64,000 nucleotides of DNA from Mesorhizobium sp. CU3 (GCF_006442965.1 NZ_VFWX01000007.1:62001-126000); one strand, 5' to 3'; numbered from the stretch's first letter, positions 46,085-55,429 are shown. Numbers and translations are program-made. Notes: generated by a model not told the origin, from the letters alone.

Positions 46085-46966
46085 TCATGCGCCGATGATC
46101 GCGGCCTTCGCCAGAAGTTTCTCGGCTTCGGCCAGGTGCAGCCGCTCGACCATGCGGCCGTCGAGCGCGATCACCCCCTTGCCAGCATTCTCGCGCTGCG
46201 CGAAGGCGTCGCGGATGGCGCGCGCTCTCGCCAGCGCTTCCGGCGACGGCGAAAACGCGCGGTTGGCCGGCTCGATCTGGGCGGGATGGATCACCGACTT
46301 GCCGTCGAAACCCATGGCCGCCGCCTCCGCGCATTCGCGCGCCAGGGTTTCGAGATCGCGAAAATCATTGGCAACGCCGTCGATCACGTCGAGGCCGCCG
46401 GCGCGGGCGGCGAGGACGAGCTGCATCAGCCACGGCATCAGATAGCGGCGGTCGGGCGTGACCAGCGCGCCGGTCGCTTTGGCCAGATCGTTCGTTCCGG
46501 CAACGAAACAAGCCAATCGCGAAGCTGGATCGCGGCCGAGCTCGGCGATGGCGCCGATGTTGAGCAGCGCCTTGGGCGTCTCGATCATGGCCCATAGTTT
46601 GACGCTGTCCGGGGCGAAATTGTCGTCGAGCAGATCACCCGCTTCGAGGATGTCGCGCGGCTTGTCGACCTTGGGCAAAAGGATGCCGTCCGGTTCGGCC
46701 TTGGCCGCGGCGAGAAGATCGTCGGCGCCCCACTCGGTCGACAGCGCATTGACGCGCACCAGCATCTCGCAGCGCCGTTCTGGCCGCGCGGTGAAAATGC
46801 CGGCGAGTTTTTCGCGCGCAGTCGCTTTGTCTGCCGCCAGCACGCCGTCCTCGAGGTCGATGATGACGGCATCGCAGGCGAGCGAGGCGATCTTGGCCAG
46901 CGCCTTGTCGTTGGCGGCCGGGATGTAGAGCACCGAGCGGCGCGGGCGGTAGGTGTCGAGGGTCAT
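46085..46966 (-). CDS. HpcH/HpaI aldolase / citrate lyase beta-like CoA-ester lyase
   Basis: A 293-residue CitE-like enzyme. Motifs are RPRRSVLYIPAANDKALAKI, DAVIIDLEDGVLAADK (metal-binding acidic residues) and MGFDGKSVIHPAQIEPANRA. Related enzymes cleave L-malyl-CoA, beta-methylmalyl-CoA or citramalyl-CoA; which applies here is unclear, because there is no citrate lyase alpha or gamma gene nearby. It pairs with a DUF1737 gene. Confidence 0.88.
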   Translation of the reverse strand: MTLDTYRPRRSVLYIPAANDKALAKIASLACDAVIIDLEDGVLAADKATAREKLAGIFTARPERRCEMLVRVNALSTEWGADDLLAAAKAEPDGILLPKVDKPRDILEAGDLLDDNFAPDSVKLWAMIETPKALLNIGAIAELGRDPASRLACFVAGTNDLAKATGALVTPDRRYLMPWLMQLVLAARAGGLDVIDGVANDFRDLETLARECAEAAAMGFDGKSVIHPAQIEPANRAFSPSPEALARARAIRDAFAQRENAGKGVIALDGRMVERLHLAEAEKLLAKAAIIGA

Positions 46967-47050
46967 GGGCGATCTATGCCGGGTGCGTTCGGGTGAGGCA
47001 AGTGCAAGGGCGATCTCCCGCTCTGTGCTGGGGACCAGCTAGTCGCCGAG

Positions 47051-47234
47051 ATCGGCGCTGCCCCTCATCGCCCTGCCGGGCACTTCTCCCCGTATAGTGA
47101 CGGGGAGAAGGGGCTTGCCGCACGGCTGGCTCCTCGTTGCAACGCTGGCGATTGGCGAAGCCGGCGGCGACAGCGCCCCTCTCCCCGTCACTATACGGGG
47201 AGAGGATGCCGGCAGGCAGGTGAGGGGCAGCGCC
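47051..47234. repeat. Family C palindrome upstream of the DUF4173 operon
   Basis: Left half GCGCTGCCCCTCATCGCCCT to CTTCTCCCCGTATAGTGACG (47056-47110); right half CCCCTCTCCCCGTCACTATA to GGCAGGTGAGGGGCAGCGCC (47175-47234). The inner block GTATAGTGACGGGG pairs with CCCCGTCACTATAC exactly. It takes up part of the 531-base gap 46967-47497; the rest holds no clear gene. Confidence 0.83.
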
Positions 47235-47497
47235 AGCATTTGGCGATTGCCCTGCACCAAATCTGCAAACCTCTGCGGAAAACCTCCTCCAATCCGCCGC
47301 GCCCTTTCCCCGCCCGACCGCCAACATGGCGTCATGCGAACACGTCACATATCCCGCTGGTCCCTGCCGCGCCGGCTGCGCAACGAAGGCTGGTGGCTCG
47401 TCGAGCCGCAACGGCCGCGCTGCACGGCGACGGTGCTTCCCTTCACCCCGAGAGCGCGGCCGGCATGCGGCGGCGGCACAGCCAGGAAGGCGCAGCG

Positions 47498-49057
47498 ATG
47501 ACGGCGATCACCATGTTGGCTCCGACGCTGAAAACGTCGTTCACGCCGAGCTATTGCCGCCGTGTCGGCGCCGGCGTGCTGCTGGCGGCGCTGGCCGATT
47601 TTCTGTTCTACGGCCAACCCGTCGGCATCACGGTCTTCATCTTCGCCGTCCTGCTTGCGGCAGCCGTCGTCGCCATGCATCCGGCGGCGCTCAGCAATGG
47701 CCGGATTTGGCTGAAGCACGTCGCGCTGTTTGCCGCGCTGTTGCCAACGATCGAAAATGTCAGCCTTCTGTCGGTGGTGGTCGCCGTCGCGGCGCTGGCG
47801 ATGTTCGCGCTGTCTTTCGCCGGGCGGCTGCGCAGCGCACCTGCCCGGATTGCCCGCCAGCTTTGGCTGTTCCTGCTTTCGGCGCCGTTCCGCTTCGCCT
47901 TCGATTTCTTCCGCTGGCGCAAGGCAGCGCGCGAGCTCGGGCAGCAGCGCATCCGCCTTGCGGCCATCGCGGTCTGGGTCATGCCGCTGACGCTTGGCCT
48001 CGTCTTCCTGGCGCTGTTCGGCGCCGCCAATCCCATTATCGAGCACTGGCTGTCGCTGATCGACCTCTATGCGCTCATCGAAAAAATCGAGATCGCCCGG
48101 CTTGCCTTCTGGCTGATCGTGCTTGCCGGCGTCTGGGCGTTCCTGCGGCCACGCCTGCCGCGCTTCGCCGCCCATCGCTGGCGCGCCCTGCCCGCGACAC
48201 CCGCGCGGCCGGCAAAAACAGCCGTCGAGGACATTTTGTTCGGCAAGGGTGCCATCCTGCGCGCGCTCGTCGTCTTCAACGCGCTGTTCGCGCTGCAGAC
48301 CGGGCTCGACGCCACCTATCTGTGGGGCGGTGTGGCGCTTCCCGACGGCATGACCTATGCGGCCTACGCGCATCGCGGCGCTTATCCGCTGATCGTCACG
48401 GCGCTGCTTGCCGCCGGCTTCGTGCTGGTAGCATTGCGCTCTGGCAGCGAGACATCGAAGGATCCGCTGATCCGCCCACTCGTCTATCTCTGGGTGGCGC
48501 AGAACATCGTGCTGGTCGTCTCCTCGATGCTCAGGCTCGACCTCTATATCGACGTCTATGCGCTGACCTATCTGCGCATCGCCGCCTTCATCTGGATGGG
48601 GCTGGTGGCGGCGGGACTAGCGCTCATCATCGCCCGCATCGCGCTGGCGAAATCCGGCGAATGGCTGCTCTCCGCCAATCTTCTGACGTTATCTGTGACG
48701 CTTTATGCCTGCTGTTTCGTCAACTTCGCCGCGCTTATTGCTGACTTCAATGTCAACCATTCACTTGAAATGACCGGAAAAGGCGTTTCTCTCGACACCC
48801 TTTACCTGCAAGACCTTGGGCCGAGCGGATTTCCAGCGCTCGATCGCTATCTCGACCACCGCAGGTCGTCCGTTAACGGCGATATAGCGCTTCAGTATCT
48901 TGCGGCGGCGCGACGCGAGAACGAAAGTTGGTATCGCGTGACTCTGAACCACTGGCGCGCCTGGAGCTTTCGCGATTGGCGATTGCTGCGCACTCTCGAC
49001 AAGCGCGGCCTGCCTGCTAATCCTGCCGTCAACCAACCTTATGCACCGGGTCATTGA
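47498..49057 (+). CDS. DUF4173 domain-containing membrane protein
   Basis: A 519-residue polytopic protein with at least ten hydrophobic segments and the DUF4173 core (TYAAYAHRGAYPLIVTALLA; SMLRLDLYIDVYALTYLRIA). The C-terminal 90 residues are soluble and contain LDRYLDHRRSSVNGDIALQY. AGGAAGG precedes the ATG at 47498. A response regulator starts three bases after its stop and a kinase after that, so it is probably a membrane component or input/output partner of that two-component system. The function of the family is unknown. Confidence 0.85.
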   Translation: MTAITMLAPTLKTSFTPSYCRRVGAGVLLAALADFLFYGQPVGITVFIFAVLLAAAVVAMHPAALSNGRIWLKHVALFAALLPTIENVSLLSVVVAVAALAMFALSFAGRLRSAPARIARQLWLFLLSAPFRFAFDFFRWRKAARELGQQRIRLAAIAVWVMPLTLGLVFLALFGAANPIIEHWLSLIDLYALIEKIEIARLAFWLIVLAGVWAFLRPRLPRFAAHRWRALPATPARPAKTAVEDILFGKGAILRALVVFNALFALQTGLDATYLWGGVALPDGMTYAAYAHRGAYPLIVTALLAAGFVLVALRSGSETSKDPLIRPLVYLWVAQNIVLVVSSMLRLDLYIDVYALTYLRIAAFIWMGLVAAGLALIIARIALAKSGEWLLSANLLTLSVTLYACCFVNFAALIADFNVNHSLEMTGKGVSLDTLYLQDLGPSGFPALDRYLDHRRSSVNGDIALQYLAAARRENESWYRVTLNHWRAWSFRDWRLLRTLDKRGLPANPAVNQPYAPGH

Positions 49058-49060
49058 TCG

Positions 49061-49756
49061 ATGCCGCACAACATCCTCGTCGCCGATGACGATCCGCATA
49101 TCCGCGAGATCATCTGCTTTGCGCTGGAAAAGGCCGGCATGAAGACAAATGCCGTGGCCGACGGCGCCGCGGCACTCCAGGCGGTCGAGCATCGCGCGCC
49201 CGATCTCATCGTGCTCGACATCGGCATGCCGGAGATGGACGGGCTGGAGGTGTGCCGGCGTCTGCGGCAAAAATCCGACGTGCCGGTGCTGTTCCTGTCG
49301 GCGCGGGATGAAGAAATCGACCGCATCCTGGGTTTGGAAATGGGTGGCGACGACTACGTCACAAAACCGTTCAGCCCGCGCGAGCTGGTGGCGCGCGTCA
49401 ATGTCATCCTGCGCCGCGCCCGGCCGGCGCCGGCGGAAGAGGAAGACGACAGGCAGTTCGCGCATGGCAAGCTGGCGCTTGTTCCGGCCAGCCACGCGGC
49501 GAGCTTCGCCGACAAGGCGCTGGTGCTGACCGCGATCGAATTCGCCATCCTCAAAGGCTTTCTCGCCCGCCCGCTGCATGTGCTTGGCCGCGACGCGGTG
49601 ATGGCCAATGCCTATGCCTCCAACATCCATGTCTCGGAGCGCACGGTGGACAGCCATATCCGCAACATCCGCGCCAAGCTCGCGGCGGCCGGCTGCCTCG
49701 ACGCGATCGAGACCGTGCATGGCGTCGGTTTCCGGCTCGGCCGATGCGGTGGTTGA
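49061..49756 (+). CDS. OmpR-family response regulator
   Basis: A 231-residue regulator. The receiver domain has the acidic pocket NILVADDDPHI and phospho-acceptor Asp53 (IVLDIGMPEMDG). The C-terminal winged helix includes LTAIEFAILKGFLARPLHVL and VSERTVDSHIRNIRAKL. It starts three bases after the DUF4173 gene and overlaps the kinase gene by 13 bases, so the three form a tightly coupled operon. Confidence 0.93.
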   Translation: MPHNILVADDDPHIREIICFALEKAGMKTNAVADGAAALQAVEHRAPDLIVLDIGMPEMDGLEVCRRLRQKSDVPVLFLSARDEEIDRILGLEMGGDDYVTKPFSPRELVARVNVILRRARPAPAEEEDDRQFAHGKLALVPASHAASFADKALVLTAIEFAILKGFLARPLHVLGRDAVMANAYASNIHVSERTVDSHIRNIRAKLAAAGCLDAIETVHGVGFRLGRCGG

Positions 49757-51315
49757 GCAAGGAAAGATGGCGGCCCAGGCTCGCCACCGTCGTCGTCGTC
49801 ATCCTGATCCTGGTGATGGCGCTGCCGCTGGTCGGGCTGTTCTTCTTCAGGCTCTATGAGAACCAGCTGATCCGCCAGACCGAGGGTGAGCTGATCGCGC
49901 AGGGCGCGGTGGTCGCGGCGATCTATGCCCAAGAGGTCCGTGCCACCGGCATCGCCCCGGAAAAGCTCGGCACGCCGGTTTCGGCCGACCCTACCAGGGA
50001 CAACAATTATCCCTATGAGCCGATCGAGCCGCAGCTCGATCTCGCTTCCGACGACGTCATGCCGTCGCGGCCGGCGGCCGTTGCCGCCATCGCCGATCCG
50101 GCCTTCGCGGCCATAGGCGCCCGGCTCGACGGCATCCTCGACGAGACGCAGAAGACGACGCTTGCCGGCTTTCGCCTGCTTGACCCGCATGGCGTGGTGA
50201 TCGCCGGCGGCGGTGAGGTCGGCCAGTCGCTCGGCGCGGTCGAGGAGGTGCAAAGAGCGCTCACCGGCGTCTATGCCAGCGAGCTCAGGCTGCGCATCCC
50301 CGACCAGCCAACGCCACCGCTTTATTCGGTGAGCCGCGGCACCAAGGTGCGCGTCTTCGTCGCCATGCCGGTGGAGCTCGACGGCCGCGTCGCCGGCGTG
50401 GTCTATCTGTCGCGAACGCCGAACAACATCGTGAAACACCTCTATGGCGAGCGCGGCAAGGTAACCTTGGCCGCGATCTCCATCGTCGGCGGCACGCTTT
50501 TGATTGCGCTCGTCTTCATCCGCACCGTCAGCCGGCCGATCTATGCGCTGATCGAGCGGACGAAACGCATCGCCGCCGGCGATCGCGAGGCGATCCGGCC
50601 GCTCGCCCATCACGGCACGCGCGAGATGGCGGAACTGTCGTCGGCCTTCCTCGACATGGCGCAAAAGCTGCAGGCGCGCTCCGACTCCATCCAGACCTTC
50701 GCCACCCACGTCTCGCATGAATTGAAATCGCCGCTGACGGCGATCCAGGGCGCGGCCGAGCTGCTGCGCGACTCAGGCGGGGCGATGGACGAGGCCGAGC
50801 GCCGACGCTTTTCCAACAACATCGTCACCGATGCCGGGCGGCTCAACCTGCTGGTGCGGCGGCTGCTCGACCTGGCGCGCGCCGAAAATCTCGAACCGAG
50901 CGGCGAAAGCACGACGCTACAGGTGGCCTTGGCTTCGCTGCCGATCGACACCAGGCTGGAGGCCGGCGTCGAGGCCGGCGGCGATATCAGGCTCGGCATC
51001 TCGGCCGAGAATCTCGGCATCGTGCTCGCCAACCTCATCGACAATTCGGCGCGGCATGGCGCGAAGCGGGTGACGCTCGGGGTGGCGGGCAGCGGCGAGC
51101 GGGCAGCAATCCAGATCGGCGACGACGGCGACGGCATCTCGGCCGCCAACCGCGCGAAGATCTTCGAGCCGTTCTTCACCACTCGGCGCGAGACCGGCGG
51201 CACCGGCATGGGCCTCGGCATCGTGCTGGCCCTCCTGAAAGCGCATGATGGCACGATCAGGCTGGTTGACAGCGAGCGCGGCACGCGCTTCGAGATCGAT
51301 CTGCCGGTTGCGTAA
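49744..51315 (+). CDS. Membrane sensor histidine kinase
   Basis: A 523-residue kinase. There is a membrane segment at about 15-36, a large periplasmic sensor region (about 40-235, with VRVFVAMPVELDGRVAGVVY resembling a PAS/Cache-like core), a second membrane segment (about 240-260), HAMP, the phospho-acceptor His325 (ATHVSHELKSPLTAIQG) and an ATPase domain (NLIDNSARHG; GDDGDGISAANRAKIF; GTGMGLGIVLALL). It is the partner of the regulator encoded just upstream. The sensed signal is unknown. Confidence 0.93.
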   Translation: MRWLSKERWRPRLATVVVVILILVMALPLVGLFFFRLYENQLIRQTEGELIAQGAVVAAIYAQEVRATGIAPEKLGTPVSADPTRDNNYPYEPIEPQLDLASDDVMPSRPAAVAAIADPAFAAIGARLDGILDETQKTTLAGFRLLDPHGVVIAGGGEVGQSLGAVEEVQRALTGVYASELRLRIPDQPTPPLYSVSRGTKVRVFVAMPVELDGRVAGVVYLSRTPNNIVKHLYGERGKVTLAAISIVGGTLLIALVFIRTVSRPIYALIERTKRIAAGDREAIRPLAHHGTREMAELSSAFLDMAQKLQARSDSIQTFATHVSHELKSPLTAIQGAAELLRDSGGAMDEAERRRFSNNIVTDAGRLNLLVRRLLDLARAENLEPSGESTTLQVALASLPIDTRLEAGVEAGGDIRLGISAENLGIVLANLIDNSARHGAKRVTLGVAGSGERAAIQIGDDGDGISAANRAKIFEPFFTTRRETGGTGMGLGIVLALLKAHDGTIRLVDSERGTRFEIDLPVA

Positions 51316-51333
51316 ACACGCGGCGGCTTTGTT

Positions 51334-51376
51334 CTACGCAATTCCGGACGGAAACACTTTTCCTGGAATTGCCTCA
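51334..51376. repeat. Family E palindrome, copy 2
   Basis: CTACGCAATTCCGGACGGAA then CACTTTTCCTGGAATTGCCT: a compact relative of the repeat at 37677-37727, placed between the kinase and the FAD oxidoreductase genes, 14 bases before the latter. Confidence 0.72.
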
Positions 51377-51389
51377 GGTCGGAGAAAAG

Positions 51390-52556
51390 ATGCGTTACGA
51401 CATCGTCATCGTCGGCGGGGCCATCGTCGGCTCCTCGGTCGCCTATTATCTGCGCGAGGAGGGCTTTACCGGCTCCATCGCGCTGATCGAGCGCGATCCG
51501 CAATTCTCGCATTCGGCGACGACCTTGTCGCTGGCCTCGATCCGCCAGCAATTCTCGATCCCCGAGAACATCCGCCTGTCGCAATTCACGCTGAAACTGT
51601 TCCGGCGGCTCAAGGAGACCTTTGGCGCCGACGCCGATATCGGCTTTCGCGAGGGCGGCTACCTGATCCTCGCCGGCGAGGCCGGATATCCGATCCTCAA
51701 GGCCAATCACGAAACGCAGGTCGCCGAGGGCGCCGACATCGTGCTGGAGGACGCCGGGCAGCTGACGAAACGCTTCGCCTGGCTGTCGAGCGAAGGCGTC
51801 TCCGCCGGCGCCTACGGCCGCTCGGGCGAGGGCTGGTTCGACGCGCATGCGCTGCTGACGCTGTTCCGCAAGGCGCTGCGCGACAAGAAGGTCGACTTCA
51901 TCACGGCCGACGTCACCGGCATTTTACGCGATGGCAGCCGCGTCACCGGTGTTTCCCTCGACAATGGCGAAACGCTGGAGGCCGGCATCGTCGTCAACGC
52001 CGCCGGGCCGAATGCCGGCAAGGTGGCGGCTCTGGCCGGGCTTGAGTTGCCGGTCGAGCCGCGCAAGCGCAACGTCTTCGTCTTCGAGGCGCGCGAGAAA
52101 TATGCCGACATGCCGCTGCTGGTCGATCCGTCCGGCATCTATGTGCGGCCTGAAGGCTCGGTCTACCTCACCGGCGGCGCCGAGCCCGAAGAAGGCGATG
52201 TCGCTCCCGACCCGAAGGATTTCGACGTCAACTGGCCGTTGTTCGAAGAGGTGATCTGGCCGACGCTGGCCACCCGCATCCCGGCCTTCGAAGCGATCAA
52301 GCCGACTCGCGCCTGGGTCGGGCATTACGACTACAACACGCTCGACCAGAACGCGGTGATCGGGCCGCATCCGGAGGTCGGGAATTTCCTCTTCGCCAAC
52401 GGCTTTTCCGGCCACGGCCTGCAGCAGGCGCCGGCGGTCGGCAAGTCGATCGCCGAGCTTGTCGTGCATGGCGGGTACAGGACGGTGGACTGCGGGGCGT
52501 TCGGGTATGAGCGCGTGGCGGAAGGTAGGGCGTTCCGGGAATTGAATGTTATCTAG
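51390..52556 (+). CDS. FAD-dependent oxidoreductase (DAO family)
   Basis: A 388-residue flavoenzyme of the D-amino acid oxidase/glycine oxidase family. The dinucleotide motif is IVIVGGAIVGSSVAYYL, the substrate-side arginine/glycine region is FREGGYLILAGEAG, and the C-terminal flavin motif is FANGFSGHGLQQAPAVGKSI. GGAGAAAAG precedes the ATG at 51390. It probably oxidises an amino acid or sarcosine-like secondary amine. It stands between a palindrome and a repeat pair with no obvious operon partner. Confidence 0.9.
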   Translation: MRYDIVIVGGAIVGSSVAYYLREEGFTGSIALIERDPQFSHSATTLSLASIRQQFSIPENIRLSQFTLKLFRRLKETFGADADIGFREGGYLILAGEAGYPILKANHETQVAEGADIVLEDAGQLTKRFAWLSSEGVSAGAYGRSGEGWFDAHALLTLFRKALRDKKVDFITADVTGILRDGSRVTGVSLDNGETLEAGIVVNAAGPNAGKVAALAGLELPVEPRKRNVFVFEAREKYADMPLLVDPSGIYVRPEGSVYLTGGAEPEEGDVAPDPKDFDVNWPLFEEVIWPTLATRIPAFEAIKPTRAWVGHYDYNTLDQNAVIGPHPEVGNFLFANGFSGHGLQQAPAVGKSIAELVVHGGYRTVDCGAFGYERVAEGRAFRELNVI

Positions 52557-52573
52557 ACGCTTCTCTTCGACGC

Positions 52574-52748
52574 TGGCGGGACAGCGCCCCCCTCTGTCCT
52601 GCCGGACATCTCCCCCACAAGGGGGGAGATTGGACGTCACGCCGGCCTTCGCCAATCTCCGACGTTGAGAGAAGGGTGGGCCGCCGAAACTGCCAATCTC
52701 CCCCCTCGTGGGGGAGATGCCCGGCAGGGCAGAGGGGGGCGCGAAGGA
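52574..52748. repeat. Family B palindrome pair, copy 4
   Basis: Left: GGCGGGACAGCGCCCCCCTC with TCTCCCCCACAAGGGGGGAG (52574-52630). Right, inverted: CAATCTCCCCCCTCGTGGGG then CCCGGCAGGGCAGAGGGGGG (about 52694-52742). The unit separates two convergent genes. Confidence 0.82.
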
Positions 52749-52767
52749 TCTCGGCGCTTCTTATTCT

Positions 52768-53238
52768 TCAAGCTGACAAATACCCCTGCAGCCACCCCAG
52801 CACCCGCGCCCATCCCTCGGCATGCTCCGCCGCCGCGTCCGCAAAACCAGCGAAACCGCCATGGCAGACGGTCAGCCGCGTGCCGCCGGCGGTCGGTTCC
52901 AGCAAATAGGCAACCGTCGTCTCGCGCCGGCCAAGCGTCGGGTGGTCCCAGTCGTAGCGCCGCGTCAGGACGATCCGGCGCTCCTCGATTTCGAGGAATC
53001 TGCCGCTGGCAGGCAGGCGCCTGCCGTCGGCGGTCAGCACCGTGACGTTCCAATGGCCGCCGACGCGAAGCTCGGCGGTCCAGCCGGTCATGCGATAGGT
53101 GTCTGCCGAGCCCCACCAGCGCTCGACCTCCTTGCTGACGAGTGCGGCGATGACTTTCTCCGGCGAGGCGGAAAGATCGGCCGAAGCCATGACCGTGTCG
53201 GCATTCGCCATGGCTTGCGGCAGGGATAGTTGCAGCAT
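52768..53238 (-). CDS. SRPBCC domain protein (AHSA1-like), second in an ArsR-linked set
   Basis: A 156-residue START-like/AHSA1-type protein: TVMASADLSASPEKVIAAL, VERWWGSADTYRMTGW and GGTRLTVCHGGFAGF. Such domains bind hydrophobic ligands. The start at 53238 has AGGTGGG upstream. It lies on the same strand as an ArsR regulator and another SRPBCC gene, about 100 bases after the latter with a palindrome in the gap, so it may be in the same regulon. The ligand is unknown. Confidence 0.82.
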   Translation of the reverse strand: MLQLSLPQAMANADTVMASADLSASPEKVIAALVSKEVERWWGSADTYRMTGWTAELRVGGHWNVTVLTADGRRLPASGRFLEIEERRIVLTRRYDWDHPTLGRRETTVAYLLEPTAGGTRLTVCHGGFAGFADAAAEHAEGWARVLGWLQGYLSA

Positions 53239-53293
53239 CAAACCCACCTTTGACAGTAATTGTCTCGTATCCGAAACGAAGGTTCTTTTGTTT

Positions 53294-53342
53294 GATGCAT
53301 GTCGTTCTCCCAGACCGCCGCGCACTTCTGGCGACATGCATC
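53294..53342. repeat. Family D hairpin between two SRPBCC genes
   Basis: GATGCATGTCG on the left and CGACATGCATC on the right with about 27 bases between. It is related to the first hairpin at 10075-10123 and reaches into the stop codon of the upstream SRPBCC gene at 53341. Confidence 0.75.
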
Positions 53343-53790
53343 ACCCCTTCGACGGCGGGCGCTCGAAACCCTTGCCGGTCTCGATCAGGCTCTTGAGGCT
53401 CGCCAGCACCAGCGGCCAGCCCTTGGAGACGTTGGGGATCAGCCTGTGCGGGCCGTCTGCCTCATGGGTTACGGCGAGCTTCGTCAACTCGCCATCCTGC
53501 TCGATGGCGAAGGTGCAGCGCGTGTAGCCGTCTTCCTTGACCTCGGGCAGCCATTCGTTGCGCCATTTGATGACGAGGCGTTTCGGCGGATCGACCTCGA
53601 GGATCTCGCCGGAGTCCGCAATACGGCCGTCCGGGAAAACCAGCTTCCAGCTGGACCCCACCTTCCAGTCGCTCTCCTGATGGGAGCAGAGGAAGAACTG
53701 GCGGTTGAATTCCGGGTCGGTCAGCGCCGTCCAGAGTTTTTCAGGCGTGGTGCGGATATAGGTGACATAGACGAAGCTGTTCTCGCTCAC
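53341..53790 (-). CDS. SRPBCC domain protein (AHSA1-like)
   Basis: A 149-residue AHSA1-type protein with VYVTYIRTTPEKLWTALTDP and DPPKRLVIKWRNEWLPEV blocks typical of the family that is co-encoded with ArsR regulators. Its start overlaps the ArsR stop by four bases, so the pair is coupled. Function and ligand are unknown; links to detoxification are common for such pairs but not shown here. Confidence 0.88.
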   Translation of the reverse strand: MSENSFVYVTYIRTTPEKLWTALTDPEFNRQFFLCSHQESDWKVGSSWKLVFPDGRIADSGEILEVDPPKRLVIKWRNEWLPEVKEDGYTRCTFAIEQDGELTKLAVTHEADGPHRLIPNVSKGWPLVLASLKSLIETGKGFERPPSKG

Positions 53791-54107
53791 GGCTCTTCCC
53801 TTTCAAGTCGTTTCTTCAAATCGCTCAATGCAGTGAGCCGATGGCGCTCGAACTTGCCGATCCAGCGCTCGGCGATCTCGTTGATCGGAACCGGGTTGAG
53901 GTAGTGCTCCTTCTCGCGGCCCTTGCGGATTGTGGTGACGAGATTGGCCTCCTCGAGGATCGCCAGGTGCTTGGTCACCGCCTGGCGCGTCATCTCCATC
54001 CGCTCGCACAGCGCGTTCAGCGTCTGCCCGTTCCTGGCATGGAGACTGTCCAGCAACTGCCGGCGGGTCGGGTCGGCCAAGGCGCGAAAGACGGCATCCA
54101 TGCTCAT
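53787..54107 (-). CDS. ArsR family transcriptional regulator
   Basis: A 106-residue winged helix protein: FRALADPTRRQLLDSL and ALCERMEMTRQAVTKHLAIL. There is no metal-binding CVC motif, so it belongs to the metal-independent ArsR branch found with SRPBCC genes. The start could be the ATG at 54107 or at 54101. A near-perfect palindrome at 54117-54136 lies ten bases upstream and is probably its own operator. Confidence 0.92.
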   Translation of the reverse strand: MSMDAVFRALADPTRRQLLDSLHARNGQTLNALCERMEMTRQAVTKHLAILEEANLVTTIRKGREKEHYLNPVPINEIAERWIGKFERHRLTALSDLKKRLEREEP

Positions 54108-54116
54108 GGCTTTAAT

Positions 54117-54136
54117 ATGCAACCATTTGGTTGCAT
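54117..54136. promoter_or_regulatory. Palindromic operator ATGCAACCA-TT-TGGTTGCAT ahead of arsR
   Basis: Two perfect 9-bp arms (54117-54125 and 54128-54136) with a 2-base centre, placed directly before the ArsR start. The symmetry and position suggest autorepression by ArsR; the exact site is inferred. Confidence 0.7.
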
Positions 54137-54204
54137 GTCAAGCAGCGCGGCAAATCGGCCGATCACATGCCTGTGAGCCAATCGGAAATTGCGGGAAGGA
54201 GGGG

Positions 54205-54627
54205 TCAGCCTTTGCGGCTGAACCAGAAGGCCGGCATGCTTTTCATGCCGATGCGTTCGTAGAAACCGACGGCGTCGGGCATCGAGATCAGGCTGATGGC
54301 GACCGAAGGTCCGAGCATGCGCCGCGCCTCGTCCATCAGGCCCTTGCCGACGCCGAGTCCCTGCGCCGAGGCTGATACGGCAAGGTCCGAGATGTAGCAG
54401 ACCCAGGAAAAGTCGGTCATGCCGCGAGCGACGCCGAGCAGCGGCTTGCCCTCGACATCGAGCCGCGCGGTCAGCACCAGATTGGCGTTGCCCAGCATCG
54501 CCTTCAGCCGGGCCTCGTCGTCGACGGGCCGCACCTCGCCGAGGCCGGATTCCACCAGCACGCGGCGGAATTCCGCGACGTCGAGCCCGGGTTCGCGTGC
54601 GTAGAGGACGTGAGAATTTTGCGCCAT
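54205..54627 (-). CDS. GNAT family N-acetyltransferase
   Basis: A 140-residue acetyltransferase. The acetyl-CoA binding motif A is visible ([20 protein letters not shown]) and motif B follows ([17 protein letters not shown]). No partner gene is apparent; it lies divergent from leuD. The substrate is unknown. Confidence 0.88.
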   Translation of the reverse strand: MAQNSHVLYAREPGLDVAEFRRVLVESGLGEVRPVDDEARLKAMLGNANLVLTARLDVEGKPLLGVARGMTDFSWVCYISDLAVSASAQGLGVGKGLMDEARRMLGPSVAISLISMPDAVGFYERIGMKSMPAFWFSRKG

Positions 54628-54783
54628 GGCGTTCAGGATGCACTAAGGGGCTGCGAATTCGAAGCCGTTTGTGCCGCGCCCCTGCACCAACGGCCACACG
54701 AACAGTTGCCTTTTATTTGCCCGCGGCTTTGTGTAAACCGGCGCTCAGCAAAATCCCCCGCAACGAAAATACGGGCCAAAGCC

Positions 54784-55389
54784 ATGGATAAATTCACCAA
54801 GCTCACCGGCGTCGCCGCGCCCATGCCGATCGTCAATGTCGACACCGACATGATCATCCCGAAGGATTATCTCAAGACGATCAAGCGCACCGGCCTCGGC
54901 ACCGGCCTGTTCGCCGAGATGCGCTACAAGGACGACGGTTCGGAAAACCCGGATTTCGTGCTCAACAAGCCGGCCTATCGCAAGGCGCAGATCCTGGTCG
55001 CCGGCGACAATTTCGGCTGCGGCTCGAGCCGCGAGCACGCGCCGTGGGCGCTGCTCGATTTCGGCATCCGCTGCGTGATCTCGACCTCGTTCGCCGACAT
55101 TTTCTACAACAACTGCTTCAAGAACGGCATCCTGCCGATCACGGTCAGCCCGGAAGACCTCGACAAGCTGATGGACGACGCCTCGCGCGGCTCGAACGCG
55201 ACGATCTCGGTCGATCTCGAGGCCAAGGAAATCCGCGGTCCGGACGGCGGCGTGGTCACCTTTGACCTCGACGACTTCAAGCGCCACTGCCTGCTCAACG
55301 GCCTCGACGACATCGGCCTCACCATGGAGAAGGCCGGCGCCATCGCTTCGTTCGAGAAGAAGAACGCCGAGCAGCGCCCCTGGGCCTGA
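54784..55389 (+). CDS. leuD: 3-isopropylmalate dehydratase small subunit
   Basis: A 201-residue LeuD, the swivel-domain subunit that works with LeuC in leucine biosynthesis (2- to 3-isopropylmalate). Motifs are [36 protein letters not shown] and [17 protein letters not shown]. The ATG at 54784 begins the conserved N-terminus ([14 protein letters not shown]). leuC is not in the window; leuB is 2.2 kb downstream. A GC hairpin follows at 55410. Confidence 0.96.
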   Translation: MDKFTKLTGVAAPMPIVNVDTDMIIPKDYLKTIKRTGLGTGLFAEMRYKDDGSENPDFVLNKPAYRKAQILVAGDNFGCGSSREHAPWALLDFGIRCVISTSFADIFYNNCFKNGILPITVSPEDLDKLMDDASRGSNATISVDLEAKEIRGPDGGVVTFDLDDFKRHCLLNGLDDIGLTMEKAGAIASFEKKNAEQRPWA

Positions 55390-55409
55390 GCGGCCTGCAT
55401 TGAGATAGG

Positions 55410-55429
55410 CCCGGCCGCTTGCGGCCGGG
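55410..55429. terminator. GC-rich hairpin after leuD
   Basis: CCCGGCCGC (55410-55418), TT, GCGGCCGGG (55421-55429): a perfect 9-bp stem with a 2-base loop and only a short TTC tail. It could slow or end leuD transcription, but it lacks a real T-run. Confidence 0.45.
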
